Assembly (NCBI RefSeq): GCF_000768685.1
Contig: NZ_AVPK01000002.1
Coordinates: forward strand, 186,001-250,000
Direction of reading: 5' to 3'
Length of the DNA: 64,000 nucleotides
Origin: Knoellia subterranea KCTC 19937
GTDB lineage: Bacteria; Actinomycetota; Actinomycetes; Actinomycetales; Dermatophilaceae
Part shown: positions 35,276-44,541 of the stretch, piece by piece
Layout of the letters: the number at the start of each line of letters is the position of its first letter
Numbering within the stretch: position 1 is the stretch's first letter
The notes under the pieces: generated by a model
What the model saw: only the letters and a program-made list of their open reading frames with translations
Told to the model about the DNA's origin: nothing
Databases searched by the model: none
Made by a program: the position numbers and the translations under genes

Positions 35276-36028
35276 TCAGAGGCGGTGACGGACCCAAACA
35301 CCCGGCTCGACGTAGACCGCGTGGTCGTGCTCGACGCTCACGTGCACCGGATTGAGGGCGAGCGGCACCTCGACGTCGCCGGACTCGTCGAAGGGGAGGC
35401 CGGTCCACCCACGCCACTCCGCGAGCGTCCCCGAGATCGTCATGGCCCGCGGGCACACGCCCTCGATCGTGCCGCCAACCCGTACGTGCAGTCGCAGCCA
35501 TGGGTCGACCGGCAGGCCGTCGTCGCGCGTCCGGCACGCGTACTCCGTCATCGGTGTGTGCGGTTCGTGATGCTTGCCGTTGGGCCGGACTGGCGCATAG
35601 AGGTCGGACACCCCGAGGCGAATGGCGTTGCGCCGCTTGGCTTCCAGCATCACCGAGGCCAGTCCGGTGCCCTGGAGGTCCGGCCGGATCGCGACCTCCA
35701 GCGCGGAGGCGTGCGTGGGTTCTCGGCCGGCGACCTCGTCGAGGAAGGACCAGAGGATGATGCCGTCCCAGCCGTCCTCGGGCAGCTCGGTCCGACCGAG
35801 CTCCTCACCCATGGCGAACGGGATGGAGTGCGACTTGGCCACGAGCCGAGTCGGATCGGCCGCGTCCCAGGCGAGCAACGTCCACTCCGGGTAGGTCGTC
35901 GACACGCGTGAGTAGTAGAGATCACCGACCGGGTCCCACTTCATGAATTCCGGCCACGGGTCGTCGAAATCGCGGAGCAGGTGGGCGAGGTCCGGGCGCT
36001 CCGCGAGGGTAGCGATCTGCAGGTCCAT
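35276..36028 (-). CDS. GNAT-like N-acetyltransferase
   Basis: The 250-residue protein has a central acyl-CoA-binding region (LEVAIRPDLQGTGLASVMLEA, with the QGTGLA variant of the RxxGxG/A motif) and a Trp/Pro-rich C-terminal half of about 100 residues that resembles an added recognition domain. The substrate is unknown. ATG 36028 is the only sensible start: the longer frame covers the thrS promoter region. It is 19 bases upstream of the S9 peptidase gene on the same strand and is probably co-transcribed. Confidence 0.75.
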   Translation of the reverse strand: MDLQIATLAERPDLAHLLRDFDDPWPEFMKWDPVGDLYYSRVSTTYPEWTLLAWDAADPTRLVAKSHSIPFAMGEELGRTELPEDGWDGIILWSFLDEVAGREPTHASALEVAIRPDLQGTGLASVMLEAKRRNAIRLGVSDLYAPVRPNGKHHEPHTPMTEYACRTRDDGLPVDPWLRLHVRVGGTIEGVCPRAMTISGTLAEWRGWTGLPFDESGDVEVPLALNPVHVSVEHDHAVYVEPGVWVRHRL

Positions 36029-36087
36029 GGATCGAAGGTCCCACAGGCGAACTCCGTCGCGCCCCGCATTTTCCGGCGGATAGCATC

Positions 36088-36123
36088 GGTATGCCGGGTC
36101 GGGACGTCCGCATCCGGCATACC
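36088..36123 (+). repeat. Inverted pair of GTATGCC elements before thrS
   Basis: GGTATGCCGG (36088-36097) and CCGGCATACC (36114-36123) form a perfect 10-bp inverted repeat with a 16-base loop, 32 bases before the thrS start. A TAGCAT hexamer (36081-36086) just upstream could be a promoter. I found no T-box features. Confidence 0.75.
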
Positions 36124-36155
36124 TTCCGCTTTTGGTCACCCCCCAGGAGAAGCCC

Positions 36156-38153
36156 GTGTCATCGCAGATCACCGTTCACGTCGCCGGAGACGAGCGATCG
36201 GTCGGTCTGGAGACGACGGCGGGTGAGCTGTTCGACGGCCAGCGCGACGTCCTGGTCGCCCGGGTCAACGGTGAGCTGCGCGACCTCGCGCACGTCCTCG
36301 CCGACGGCGACGTCGTCGAGCCGGTGACCGCGCAGGAGCAGGACGGGCTGGATGTGTTGCGGCACAGCGCTGCCCACGTCCTCGCCCAGGCCGTGCAACA
36401 GGTCAACCCCGACGCCAAGCTCGGCATCGGCCCGCCCGTGCGCGACGGCTTCTACTACGACTTCGACGTCGAGGAGCCGTTCACCCCGGACGACCTCAAG
36501 GCCCTCGAGAAGGCCATGCAGAAGATCGTCAACGAGGGGCAGACCTTCGTCCGCCGCGAGATCTCCGACGAGGACGCGCTCGTCGAGCTCAAGGACGAGC
36601 CCTACAAGTGCGAGCTCATCGGGCTCAAAGGGGGCAGCGCCGCTGGGGACCTGAACAACATGGCCGAGGGAGCGGACGTCGAGGTGGGCGGCGCCCAGCT
36701 GACGATCTACGACAACGTCCGCCGTGACGGCACCCGCGCGTGGGGCGACCTCTGCCGCGGTCCGCACGTGCCGACCACCAAGGTCCTCGGCAACGCCTTC
36801 AAGGTGATGCGCAGCGCCGCCGCCTACTGGCGCGGCTCCGAGAAGAACCCGCAGCTGCAGCGCATCTACGGCACCGCCTGGCCGGACAAGGAAGGCCTGC
36901 GCGCCTATCTTGACCGCCTCGCCGAGGCCGAGCGCCGCGACCACCGCAAGCTCGGTGCCGAGCTCGACCTGTTCAGTTTCCCCGACGAGCTCGGCTCCGG
37001 CCTGCCCGTCTTCCACCCCAAGGGTGGCGTCATCAAGCGCGAGATGGAGGACTACGTCCGCGCCCGCCACATCGAGGAGGGTTTCGACTACGTCGGGACC
37101 CCGCACATCACCAAGGACGGGCTCTTCCACACCTCGGGCCACCTGCCGTACTACGCCGACACGATGTTCCCGCCGATGGAGCTCGAGGGCGCGAAGTACC
37201 AGCTCAAGGCGATGAACTGCCCGATGCACAACCTCATCTTCAAGTCACGTGGCCGGTCCTACCGCGAGCTGCCGCTGCGCTTCTTCGAGTTCGGGTCGGT
37301 CTACCGCTACGAGAAGTCGGGTGTCGTGCACGGCCTCACCCGCGTGCGCGGCCTGACCCAGGACGACTCGCACTCCTACGTCACCCCCGAGCAGGCCCCG
37401 GGCGAGATCAAGCACCTTCTCGACTTCGTGCTCTCGCTCCTGCGCGACTTCGGCCTCGACGACTTCTACCTCGAGCTGTCGACCCGCGACGAGACCGGGG
37501 AGAAGAAGGACAAGTTCATCGGCAGCGAAGAGCAGTGGAAGATCGCGACCGAGGTTCTCGAGAAGGTCGCCACCGAGTCCGGCCTCGAGCTCGTCGCCGA
37601 CCCGGGCGGGGCCGCGTTCTACGGCCCGAAGATCTCGGTCCAGGCCCGCGACGCCATCGGCCGCACCTGGCAGATGTCGACGATCCAGTACGACTTCAAC
37701 CAGCCGCACCGCTTCGGTCTCGAGTTCCAGGCCGCGGACGGCTCCCGCCAGGAGCCGGTGATGATCCACTCGGCGAAGTTCGGCTCGATCGAGCGCTTCT
37801 TCGGCGTCCTCGTCGAGCACTACGCCGGCGCCTTCCCGGTGTGGCTCAGCCCGGTTCAGGTCCTCGGTGTCCCGGTCGCGGACGAATACAACGACTACCT
37901 CTGGGACGTCCTGTCGCAGATGAAGGCCAAGGGCATCCGCGTCGAGCTCGACGAGAGCGACGACCGCTTCCCGAAGAAGATCCGCAACGCGAGCAAGTCC
38001 AAGGTGCCCTTCACGCTCATCGCCGGCGAGGAGGACCGCAGCAACAACGCGGTGTCCTTCCGCTACCGCGACGGGTCGCAGAAGAACGGCGTCGCGATCG
38101 AGGACGCCATCGCCGAGGTCCTCACCGCCATCGAGACCCGCGCGCAGGTCTGA
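36156..38153 (+). CDS. thrS: Threonyl-tRNA synthetase
   Basis: The 665-residue class II synthetase is full length. It has an N-terminal TGS domain (about 1-65), an editing domain ([11 protein letters not shown] and the later GGAxL-like region), the catalytic core with zinc ligand Cys in MNCPMHN (about residues 352-358), and an anticodon-binding domain from about residue 560. GTG 36156 has a Shine-Dalgarno in CAGGAGAAG. In actinobacteria thrS often precedes the HIT-pgsA-patA-pimA genes, as here, although two extra genes intervene. Confidence 0.96.
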   Translation: MSSQITVHVAGDERSVGLETTAGELFDGQRDVLVARVNGELRDLAHVLADGDVVEPVTAQEQDGLDVLRHSAAHVLAQAVQQVNPDAKLGIGPPVRDGFYYDFDVEEPFTPDDLKALEKAMQKIVNEGQTFVRREISDEDALVELKDEPYKCELIGLKGGSAAGDLNNMAEGADVEVGGAQLTIYDNVRRDGTRAWGDLCRGPHVPTTKVLGNAFKVMRSAAAYWRGSEKNPQLQRIYGTAWPDKEGLRAYLDRLAEAERRDHRKLGAELDLFSFPDELGSGLPVFHPKGGVIKREMEDYVRARHIEEGFDYVGTPHITKDGLFHTSGHLPYYADTMFPPMELEGAKYQLKAMNCPMHNLIFKSRGRSYRELPLRFFEFGSVYRYEKSGVVHGLTRVRGLTQDDSHSYVTPEQAPGEIKHLLDFVLSLLRDFGLDDFYLELSTRDETGEKKDKFIGSEEQWKIATEVLEKVATESGLELVADPGGAAFYGPKISVQARDAIGRTWQMSTIQYDFNQPHRFGLEFQAADGSRQEPVMIHSAKFGSIERFFGVLVEHYAGAFPVWLSPVQVLGVPVADEYNDYLWDVLSQMKAKGIRVELDESDDRFPKKIRNASKSKVPFTLIAGEEDRSNNAVSFRYRDGSQKNGVAIEDAIAEVLTAIETRAQV

Positions 38154-38190
38154 GCCGGAAGGCAACAGCCATGACCAGGAGCCCGCGAAC

Positions 38191-38649
38191 GTGAGCGCCG
38201 TCATCCGGCTCGCCGAGCCACGTGACGCGTTCGCGATCGCGGCCCTGACCATGCAGGACGACCGGGAGACCGGGGCCACGATCGAGTCGGGTTTCCTCGA
38301 CCGCTACGCCGACGCCTGGTTGGCCGACCGGCACCGGGTGACCTTCATCGCCGAGGCCACGGACGGGCGACCCATCGGGATGGTCACCGCAGCCGTCGTG
38401 ACCAAGCTGCCCAGCTCCCGACGTCCGGACTCGCGATGGCTGCACGTCTCGCTGCTCTTCGTGACGCCCGATGCCCGCGGAGCAGGGCTGGGCGCACGGT
38501 TGCTCGCCACCCTCAAGGAATGGGGCCGCGCCCACGCCGTCACACGCATGCAGCTCAACGCCGCACCGGAGGCGCGCTCCCTGTACGAGCGAGCGGGTTT
38601 CACGGCCGCCACGGCCGAGTTCATGGAATGGCACGCACCGAACACCTGA
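38191..38649 (+). CDS. GNAT-family N-acetyltransferase
   Basis: The 152-residue protein is a compact GNAT domain: RLAEPRDAFAI at the start, WLHVSLLFVTPDARGAGLGARLL with the acetyl-CoA loop RGAGLG, and LYERAGF near the end. The substrate is unknown. GTG 38191 lies 37 bases after thrS on the same strand and may be read from the thrS transcript. Confidence 0.85.
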   Translation: MSAVIRLAEPRDAFAIAALTMQDDRETGATIESGFLDRYADAWLADRHRVTFIAEATDGRPIGMVTAAVVTKLPSSRRPDSRWLHVSLLFVTPDARGAGLGARLLATLKEWGRAHAVTRMQLNAAPEARSLYERAGFTAATAEFMEWHAPNT

Positions 38650-38674
38650 GCCGGAATCTTTTCCGAGAGGCGAC

Positions 38675-38702
38675 GCAACCTTTCACCCGGGCCACCTCGT
38701 CT
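38675..38702 (+). promoter_or_regulatory. ECF-sigma-type promoter before the secreted protein gene
   Basis: GCAACC (38675-38680) and CGTCT (38698-38702) are spaced by 17 bases, and the -35 is followed by TTT. An upstream GGAATCTTTTCCG matches a similar block before the second copy at 39419. GCAACC/CGTC elements are typical of actinobacterial ECF sigma factors. The ATG of the secreted protein is 63 bases downstream. Confidence 0.55.
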
Positions 38703-38764
38703 GGGTGCAGTGAGGGGGCGGGGCCACAGGGGGTATCCGCCTCTCACCACCGAGAGGATCCACG

Positions 38765-39340
38765 ATGTTCAATCGCACCACTCGACTCGCTGCCGTTGTC
38801 GGCGCCGCGGCTCTGGCCGCGTCGATTCTGGGGGTCGGCCCGGCCTCGGCCAAGCCGGCCCGATCCGTGCTGCCTCAGACCATGGGGGGAGTGCCGCTCA
38901 GCATGGAGCTCTACAACGCACCCCAGGGACCCACCGTTCTCGGGCCTCAGGCCTGCGACCCCGACAACAACCCGGACGCCTCGTGGGCGAGGTCGCGCTG
39001 GGTCGGCAGCTACTGGGACGGCGACAACGCGACGCCCAACCTCACCTACGACGCCGTGATCTCGACCTGGCGCGACTCGCGTCAGGCGTTCACCGACGTC
39101 ATCGAGAACACCGGGCACTGTGCCTTCTTCGGCGTCCCGAACCGTGTCGACTGGCCCGGCCAGGACCCCGCAACCCACGCACTCTTCGACAACGGGGGTA
39201 GTTTCTCGGCCGTCATCCGCGACGGGCGGAGCCTCATCGCCGTCGACGCCGTCGACTGGAACGGTGACGGTGAGGCAGGTGACCCGGACCAGCGCGCGGC
39301 CGCGATCCGCGAGGCGCTGGCGCTGGAAGCCGCGCTCTGA
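38765..39340 (+). CDS. Secreted protein of unknown function
   Basis: The 191-residue protein has a Sec signal peptide (about residues 1-29, ending in ASA) and a mature part rich in Asp, Asn and Trp, with two Cys at about residues 60 and 119 that may form a disulfide. I recognise no domain; DWNGDGEAGDPDQ near the end looks like a calcium-binding loop. Its own ECF-type promoter and a strong hairpin behind it make it monocistronic, which suggests an envelope-stress or surface role. This is only a hint. Confidence 0.75.
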   Translation: MFNRTTRLAAVVGAAALAASILGVGPASAKPARSVLPQTMGGVPLSMELYNAPQGPTVLGPQACDPDNNPDASWARSRWVGSYWDGDNATPNLTYDAVISTWRDSRQAFTDVIENTGHCAFFGVPNRVDWPGQDPATHALFDNGGSFSAVIRDGRSLIAVDAVDWNGDGEAGDPDQRAAAIREALALEAAL

Positions 39341-39352
39341 TCGGAAGGTGAG

Positions 39353-39391
39353 CGGACGGCATACGAACGTCGTTTCTTCGTATGCCGTCCG
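39353..39391 (+). terminator. 15-bp hairpin built from two GTATGCCG elements
   Basis: CGGACGGCATACGAA (39353-39367) and TTCGTATGCCGTCCG (39377-39391) are exact reverse complements around a 9-base loop, 12 bases after the stop of the secreted protein gene. A T-run follows at 39403-39407. Inverted dispersed elements used as terminators are known from uptake sequences in other bacteria. Confidence 0.8.
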
Positions 39392-39418
39392 GTCCGGGAA
39401 AGTTTTTCGGTTCCCGAA

Positions 39419-39445
39419 GCAACCTTTTGGCGCCGAGCGGCGTCT
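39419..39445 (+). promoter_or_regulatory. Second ECF-sigma-type promoter, with a hairpin just downstream
   Basis: GCAACC (39419-39424) and CGTCT (39441-39445) are 16 bases apart, preceded by GGGAAAGTTTTTCGG, much like the copy at 38675. Ten to fifty bases later AGGGGCGGGAC and GTCCCGCCCT (about 39456-39494) can pair, so transcripts from here may end early or form a structured leader. The HIT gene, 88 bases on, also has its own TAGGAT. Confidence 0.5.
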
Positions 39446-39532
39446 CAGTAGGTGAAGGGGCGGGACGCCGGGCAGGGGCCGGTGTCCCGCCCTTCGGCTT
39501 GGGGGCCTGGAGCGGTGTCTAGGATCGTGCTC

Positions 39533-40081
39533 ATGGATGAGGTTCCGACGACTGACGCCGAGGACTTCGCGGGGGTTCCGGACGGGTTCGACCGGCTGTG
39601 GACGCCGCACCGTCTGGCCTACGTCACGGGGGAGCGGCCGACCAAGGAGGCCGGCGACGGCTGCCCGTTCTGCGCGGCACCCGGTCGTGACGACGAGGAG
39701 GGGCTCATCGTCCACCGGGGGGAGCACTGCTACGTCGTCATGAACCTCTTCCCCTACAACCCCGGGCACGTCCTCATCTGCCCCTACCGCCACGTCTCGC
39801 TCTACGTCGACCTCACGGACGAGGAGACGCTGGAGTTCACTGCGCTGACGAAGGCGGCGATCGCGGCTCTGGGGGAGTCGTCCGGGCCGCAGGGCTACAA
39901 CATCGGGATGAACCAGGGGGAGGTGGCCGGGGCAGGGGTCGCCGCGCACCTGCACCAGCACGTCGTCCCACGGTGGGGCGGGGACATGAACTTCCTCCCG
40001 GTCGTCGGCCAGACCAAGGCACTGCCGGTCCTTCTCGAGGACGCGCGGCGCCGTCTCGTCGACGCGTGGCCGGAAGCCTGA
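39533..40081 (+). CDS. HIT-family hydrolase (Ap4A phosphorylase-like)
   Basis: The 182-residue protein has the HIT triad HLHQHVVPRW at residues 139-148 and an N-terminal Cys pair in GCPFC. The mycobacterial counterpart in the same position, Rv2613c, is an Ap4A phosphorylase. ATG 39533 lies 13 bases after TAGGAT (39520-39525), suggesting a leaderless transcript; the longer in-frame start at 39452 would include the hairpin region. It heads the phosphatidylinositol mannoside genes. Confidence 0.88.
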   Translation: MDEVPTTDAEDFAGVPDGFDRLWTPHRLAYVTGERPTKEAGDGCPFCAAPGRDDEEGLIVHRGEHCYVVMNLFPYNPGHVLICPYRHVSLYVDLTDEETLEFTALTKAAIAALGESSGPQGYNIGMNQGEVAGAGVAAHLHQHVVPRWGGDMNFLPVVGQTKALPVLLEDARRRLVDAWPEA

Positions 40082-40107
40082 GCCCGGCCCACTAGGCTGA
40101 CCGCACC

Positions 40108-40749
40108 ATGCTCAACAAGTACGCGCGCCCGTTCTTCACCAAGCTCTTCACCCCAATGGCCTCCCTGCTGCTGCGCCTCGGGGTGAGCCCTGACGTCGTG
40201 ACGGTCGTCGGCACCCTTGGTGTGAGCCTCGGTGCCCTGATCTTCTATCCGCGCGGTGAGTTCCTCATCGGCACGCTCGTCATCACGGCCTTCGTCTTCT
40301 CGGACACCGTGGACGGGATCATGGCGCGCCGGATGGAGCGCTCGAGCGTGTGGGGGGCCTATCTCGACTCGACCCTCGACCGCGTGGCCGACGCGTCGGT
40401 GTTCGGCGGGCTCGTCCTGTTCTATGCCGGCGGACACAACCTCCGCTCGGACAGTGCCTTCGGCGTCCGGCCGGGTGTCATGGCGGCGTTGGCCCTTGCC
40501 TGCCTCATCCTCGGAATGGTCGTGTCCTATGCCAAGGCTCGTGCCGAGGGCCTCGGGATGACCGCCAACGTGGGTATTGCGGAACGAGCCGAGCGGCTGG
40601 TCGCGGTGCTCGTGACCACGGGGTTGGTTGGCTGGTTCCTCCCGGAGTTCTTCCTCACGATCGTGCTGGCGCTGTTGGCCCTGGCCAGCCTGATCACGGT
40701 CGTACAGCGCATGCTCGAGGTGCGCCGACAGGCCCTCGACGTCGCGTGA
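40108..40749 (+). CDS. pgsA: Phosphatidylinositol phosphate synthase (CDP-alcohol phosphotransferase)
   Basis: The 213-residue membrane protein has the CDP-alcohol phosphotransferase signature from Asp66: DTVDGIMARR, then GAYLDSTLDR, giving the DxxDGxxAR...GxxxDxxxD pattern. About six hydrophobic segments follow. Beside patA and pimA it is most likely the actinobacterial PI-phosphate synthase that joins CDP-diacylglycerol and inositol phosphate, not the phosphatidylglycerol enzyme. TAGGCT lies 15 bases before ATG 40108. Its stop overlaps patA. Confidence 0.92.
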   Translation: MLNKYARPFFTKLFTPMASLLLRLGVSPDVVTVVGTLGVSLGALIFYPRGEFLIGTLVITAFVFSDTVDGIMARRMERSSVWGAYLDSTLDRVADASVFGGLVLFYAGGHNLRSDSAFGVRPGVMAALALACLILGMVVSYAKARAEGLGMTANVGIAERAERLVAVLVTTGLVGWFLPEFFLTIVLALLALASLITVVQRMLEVRRQALDVA

Positions 40750-41699
40750 GCACCGTCCCCGCTGGCCTGGTCCGCCGCGCCACCGACACCGTGACGGTGG
40801 CCGGCTTCCGGATCGGCTGGACCGTCATCCGGCGTATGCCGGAGCGCGCCGCGTACGCGTTCTTCGACCGGATCGCGGACCTCACCGTTGCCCGCGGGGG
40901 TGGTGCGCGCCTGCGAGCGAACTATGCGACGGTGCGACCCGAGCTCGACGACGCGGAGTTGGATGCGTTGGTGCGAGAGGGCATGCGGGCCTACATGCGC
41001 TACTACTGCGAGGCCTTCCGGCTGCCGGTGCTCACACCTGACGAGCTCGCTGCGCGTGTGCGGGTCGAGGGGGACGGTCCCGTGCGGGAGGTTCTCGATG
41101 CCGACGGTTCGCTCGTCTGCTTCCTCGGGCACATGGGCAACTGGGACCTTGCCGGGGCCTGGGGCGCCGTGCATCTCGGGCCGGTGACCACGGTCGCCGA
41201 GCGGCTCAAGCCCGAGGAGGTCTTCGAGGAGTTCCTCGCGTTCCGCACGGGTCTCGGGATGACGATCCATCCCCTGACGGGTGGTCCGGCTCCCTTTCCC
41301 TTGCTGCGTCAGGCGGCCCGTCGTCGCGGCCTCATCCCGCTGCTGTCCGACCGCGATCTGTCGCGCGACGGCGTCGAGGTGGAGTTCTGTGGTGAACCCG
41401 CACGAATGGCCGCCGGGCCTGCTGCGCTGGCCCTCGCCGAACGTCGTCCACTCTTCCCGGTCTCGATCCGGCACGAGCAGCGTGAAGGGGGCGGTTGGGG
41501 TATCGTCATCACCTTCCACGAGCCGGTCGTCGTGCCTCCATCGGGGACGACCCGCGAGAGGGTCAGCGCGATGACCCAGGCCTGCGCCGACGCCCTCGGC
41601 TCGGCCGTGCGGACCCACACCGCCGACTGGCACATGCTCCAGCCGGTCTTCACCAAGGACCTCGACGTCGAGCGTCTTGCGAGAGTCGGCGCCCGATGA
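40746..41699 (+). CDS. patA: Phosphatidylinositol mannoside acyltransferase
   Basis: The 317-residue protein is an LpxL/HtrB-type acyltransferase with the catalytic GHMGNWDLAG motif and GLIPLLSDRDLSRDG plus AGPAALAL downstream. In mycobacteria this enzyme acylates PIM on the mannose at the inner face of the membrane. GTG 40746 overlaps the pgsA stop (GTGA), and its own stop overlaps pimA (ATGA), so the three are made together. Confidence 0.91.
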   Translation: MSTVPAGLVRRATDTVTVAGFRIGWTVIRRMPERAAYAFFDRIADLTVARGGGARLRANYATVRPELDDAELDALVREGMRAYMRYYCEAFRLPVLTPDELAARVRVEGDGPVREVLDADGSLVCFLGHMGNWDLAGAWGAVHLGPVTTVAERLKPEEVFEEFLAFRTGLGMTIHPLTGGPAPFPLLRQAARRRGLIPLLSDRDLSRDGVEVEFCGEPARMAAGPAALALAERRPLFPVSIRHEQREGGGWGIVITFHEPVVVPPSGTTRERVSAMTQACADALGSAVRTHTADWHMLQPVFTKDLDVERLARVGAR

Positions 41700-42886
41700 G
41701 GATCGGCCTCGTCTGTCCCTACGCCTTCGACGTCCCCGGAGGCGTGCAGTTCCACATCCGTGACCTCGCCGAGTACTTCATCGCTCAGGGGCACATGGTC
41801 TCCGTCCTCGCACCGGTGGACGACGACGATGCCGAGCTACCGGCATACGTCACGTCGTGCGGACGCGCCGTTCCGGTGCGCTACAACGGATCCGTCGCCC
41901 GCCTCACGTTTGGCCCGGTGACCTCCTCGCGGGTGAGCCGGTGGCTCGAGGAGGGTGAGTTCGACGTCCTCCACCTGCACGAGCCGGTGACGCCCAGCGC
42001 CTCCCTCATGGCCCTGTGGGCCTCGTCCGAGCCGGTCGTCGCGACGTTCCACACCTCGAACCTCAGGTCGCGGGCCATGCACGCCGCCAACCCGCTGCTG
42101 CGGCCCTCGACCGAGAAGATCCGCGCACGGATCGCCGTGTCCGAGGAGGCCCGACGCACGGTGGTGCGCCACCTCGGCGGCGATGCCTACATCATCCCCA
42201 ACGGCGTCGACACCCGACGGTTCGCGCCCGACGGTGCCGCGACGCAGTGGACCGGGACTCCTGAACGGCCGACGCTGGCGTTCCTCGGTCGCCTGGACGA
42301 GCCGCGCAAGGGCCTGGCCGTCCTGCTCGAGGCGATGCCCGCGATCCTCGACGCCCTGCCCGGTGCTCGACTCATCGTGGCCGGTCCGGGCGAGATCGAC
42401 GAGATCTCGGCAAGGCTCGACCCTCGGGTGCGCTCCGCCACGGAGTTCCTCGGCGCGGTGTCCGAGGACGACAAGGTGGCGCTGCTGCGGTCGGCCGATG
42501 TCTACATCGCCCCGCAGACGGGTGGCGAGAGCTTCGGCATCGTGCTGGTCGAGGCGATGGCCGCGGGTGCCCCCGTGGTCGCCAGCGATCTGGAGGCGTT
42601 CATCGCAGTGCTCGGTGACGGGCCCGCTGGTCGAACCTTCCCGGTGGGGGACAGCAGTGCGCTGGCCGTCACCGTCATCGATCTCATCGGCTCTCCCGAG
42701 GAGCGCCAGCGCCTGCGCGATCTCGGTCTGAGGCGAGCCCGCTCGTTCGACTGGAACGTCGTCGCCGGGCGCGTGATGGCCGTCTACGAGACCGTCATCG
42801 AGGGCGCGGACCACTCGCCGGTCGATCCGGTCCTGCGTGCCGGGTTGCTCAGCCGTCTGCGCTGGCCCCTGAGAGGTGAAGCCTGA
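41696..42886 (+). CDS. pimA: Phosphatidylinositol alpha-mannosyltransferase PimA
   Basis: The 396-residue GT4 glycosyltransferase begins with RIGLVCPYAFDVPGGVQFHI, which holds the GGVQ donor/acceptor loop of PimA. It continues with HLHEPVTPS and FHTSN, then PNGVDTRRF and the EX7E region ESFGIVLVEAMAAG. It adds the first mannose from GDP-mannose to phosphatidylinositol at the cytoplasmic face. It is the last of the pgsA-patA-pimA set and overlaps the next gene by TGATG. Confidence 0.93.
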   Translation: MRIGLVCPYAFDVPGGVQFHIRDLAEYFIAQGHMVSVLAPVDDDDAELPAYVTSCGRAVPVRYNGSVARLTFGPVTSSRVSRWLEEGEFDVLHLHEPVTPSASLMALWASSEPVVATFHTSNLRSRAMHAANPLLRPSTEKIRARIAVSEEARRTVVRHLGGDAYIIPNGVDTRRFAPDGAATQWTGTPERPTLAFLGRLDEPRKGLAVLLEAMPAILDALPGARLIVAGPGEIDEISARLDPRVRSATEFLGAVSEDDKVALLRSADVYIAPQTGGESFGIVLVEAMAAGAPVVASDLEAFIAVLGDGPAGRTFPVGDSSALAVTVIDLIGSPEERQRLRDLGLRRARSFDWNVVAGRVMAVYETVIEGADHSPVDPVLRAGLLSRLRWPLRGEA

Positions 42887-43470
42887 TGGACGTCCTGCAG
42901 GTCGCAACGATCGTCGCGCTCGTCGTGCTCGCGATCGCCTGGTATCTCTCGTACTCCGCGTCCCGCCTCGACAGACTCCACGCCAAGGTGGAGGGTGCCG
43001 TGTCGGCTCTCGACGCCCAGCTCGTCCGCCGCGCCGAGGCGACTCTCGAACTGGCCACGAGCGGCGACGTGGACCCGGCGAGTTCCCTGTTGCTGGCCGA
43101 TGCCGCGAGCGAGGCCCTGGAGCGGCACACGCATCAGCCGCTCAGCCACGACCCGCTCGACGGACAGACCTTCGCCGGACGCGAGGGGACTGAGACCAAC
43201 CTCACGGAGGCGTTGCGTGCAGCGCTGACGGAGGAGACGGTCGCCGAGTTGCGCAGTGACGTGGATAGCGCTGGGGCACAGGGACTTTCGCGCGTCGAGG
43301 CCAGTGCCCTGCGTGTCCAACTGGCCCGCCGATTCCACAACGACGCCGTGCGCGAAGTGCGACGCGTGCGTGCGAAAGCGGTTGTGCGCGCGTTCCGACT
43401 GGCCGGGCACGCAGCACTGCCGCAGGCGGTGGACTTCGACGATGGCCTTCCGCCTGCAGTGGTCGACTGA
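42886..43470 (+). CDS. LemA-like membrane protein
   Basis: The 194-residue protein has one N-terminal helix (about residues 5-23) followed by a helical cytoplasmic part, RLHAKVEGAVSALDAQLVRRAEATLELA, that recalls LemA proteins. It is coupled to pimA by TGATG. In mycobacteria a Nudix gene occupies this place, so the neighbourhood differs here. The function is unknown. Confidence 0.75.
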   Translation: MDVLQVATIVALVVLAIAWYLSYSASRLDRLHAKVEGAVSALDAQLVRRAEATLELATSGDVDPASSLLLADAASEALERHTHQPLSHDPLDGQTFAGREGTETNLTEALRAALTEETVAELRSDVDSAGAQGLSRVEASALRVQLARRFHNDAVREVRRVRAKAVVRAFRLAGHAALPQAVDFDDGLPPAVVD

Positions 43471-43491
43471 CGCGGCCCTACACTTGCGCGC

Positions 43492-44424
43492 ATGAGTGAG
43501 ACCTCCACCCCCGACACCGCCTCCACGACCGCCTCGCAGGGCACCCACACGGGCACGACCCGCGTGAAGCGTGGCATGGCCGAAATGCTCAAGGGCGGCG
43601 TCATCATGGACGTCGTCAACGCCGAGCAGGCCAAGATCGCCGAGGACGCCGGCGCCGTTGCCGTCATGGCCCTCGAGCGGGTCCCGGCCGACATCCGTGC
43701 ACAGGGTGGCGTGTCGCGCATGTCCGACCCCGACATGATCGACGGCATCGTCGAGGCGGTCTCGATCCCCGTCATGGCCAAGGCCCGCATCGGCCACTTC
43801 GTCGAGGCCCAGGTCCTGCAGTCCCTCGGCGTCGACTACATCGACGAGTCCGAGGTCCTCACGCCGGCCGACTACGCCAACCACATCGACAAGTGGCAGT
43901 TCACCGTGCCCTTCGTCTGCGGTGCGACGAACCTCGGCGAGGCCCTGCGCCGCATCACCGAGGGCGCGGCGATGATCCGTTCCAAGGGTGAGGCCGGCAC
44001 CGGTGACGTCTCCAACGCCACGACGCACATGCGCAAGATCCGCGCCGAGATCAAGCGCCTCCAGAACCTCCCCGAGGACGAGCTCTACGTCGCGGCCAAG
44101 GAGCTCCAGGCGCCATACGACCTCGTCAAGGAGGTCGCCCAGGCCGGCAAGCTCCCCGTCGTGCTCTTCACCGCGGGCGGCATCGCGACCCCGGCCGACG
44201 CCGCCATGATGATGCAGCTCGGCGCCGAGGGCGTCTTCGTCGGGTCCGGCATCTTCAAGTCCGGCAACCCGGCCCAGCGCGCCGAGGCGATCGTCAAGGC
44301 GACGACCTTCCACGACGACCCCGACGTCATCGCCAAGGTCTCCCGCGGCCTGGGTGAGGCGATGGTCGGCATCAACGTCGACGAGATCCCGGAGCCGCAC
44401 CGCCTCGCCGAGCGCGGTTGGTGA
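43492..44424 (+). CDS. pdxS: Pyridoxal 5'-phosphate synthase subunit PdxS
   Basis: The 310-residue protein is a classic PdxS/SNZ barrel with [30 protein letters not shown] in its first third, the [14 protein letters not shown] lysine region, and [29 protein letters not shown]. It makes PLP from ribose 5-phosphate, glyceraldehyde 3-phosphate and ammonia supplied by PdxT. TACACT (43479-43484) lies 13 bases before ATG, suggesting a leaderless mRNA. Its partner pdxT is 5.7 kb away, past an opposing four-gene block. Confidence 0.97.
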   Translation: MSETSTPDTASTTASQGTHTGTTRVKRGMAEMLKGGVIMDVVNAEQAKIAEDAGAVAVMALERVPADIRAQGGVSRMSDPDMIDGIVEAVSIPVMAKARIGHFVEAQVLQSLGVDYIDESEVLTPADYANHIDKWQFTVPFVCGATNLGEALRRITEGAAMIRSKGEAGTGDVSNATTHMRKIRAEIKRLQNLPEDELYVAAKELQAPYDLVKEVAQAGKLPVVLFTAGGIATPADAAMMMQLGAEGVFVGSGIFKSGNPAQRAEAIVKATTFHDDPDVIAKVSRGLGEAMVGINVDEIPEPHRLAERGW

Positions 44425-44454
44425 CCCCCAACTTTTGCTCCCCATGAGAGAACC

Positions 44455-44493
44455 TGAGGGGTCCGGAGGCTTCATAGGCCTCCGGACCCCTCA
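44455..44493 (+). terminator. 16-bp hairpin terminator after pdxS
   Basis: TGAGGGGTCCGGAGGC (44455-44470) pairs exactly with 44478-44493 around a 7-base loop, followed by TCTTCCCTCC. It lies 30 bases after the stop. Confidence 0.92.
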
Positions 44494-44541
44494 TCTTCCC
44501 TCCGGTCGTGCGTTCCCCCGCTCCAGAGTCAGGCTGCCGCG

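Noticed and set aside
36030-36155. T-box riboswitch before thrS
   Set aside because: I looked for a T-box sequence and a specifier stem and found only the GTATGCC inverted repeat.
39452-39532. Upstream in-frame extension of the HIT protein
   Set aside because: The extra 27 residues would be encoded by the hairpin region, and a TAGGAT 13 bases before ATG 39533 supports the shorter form.
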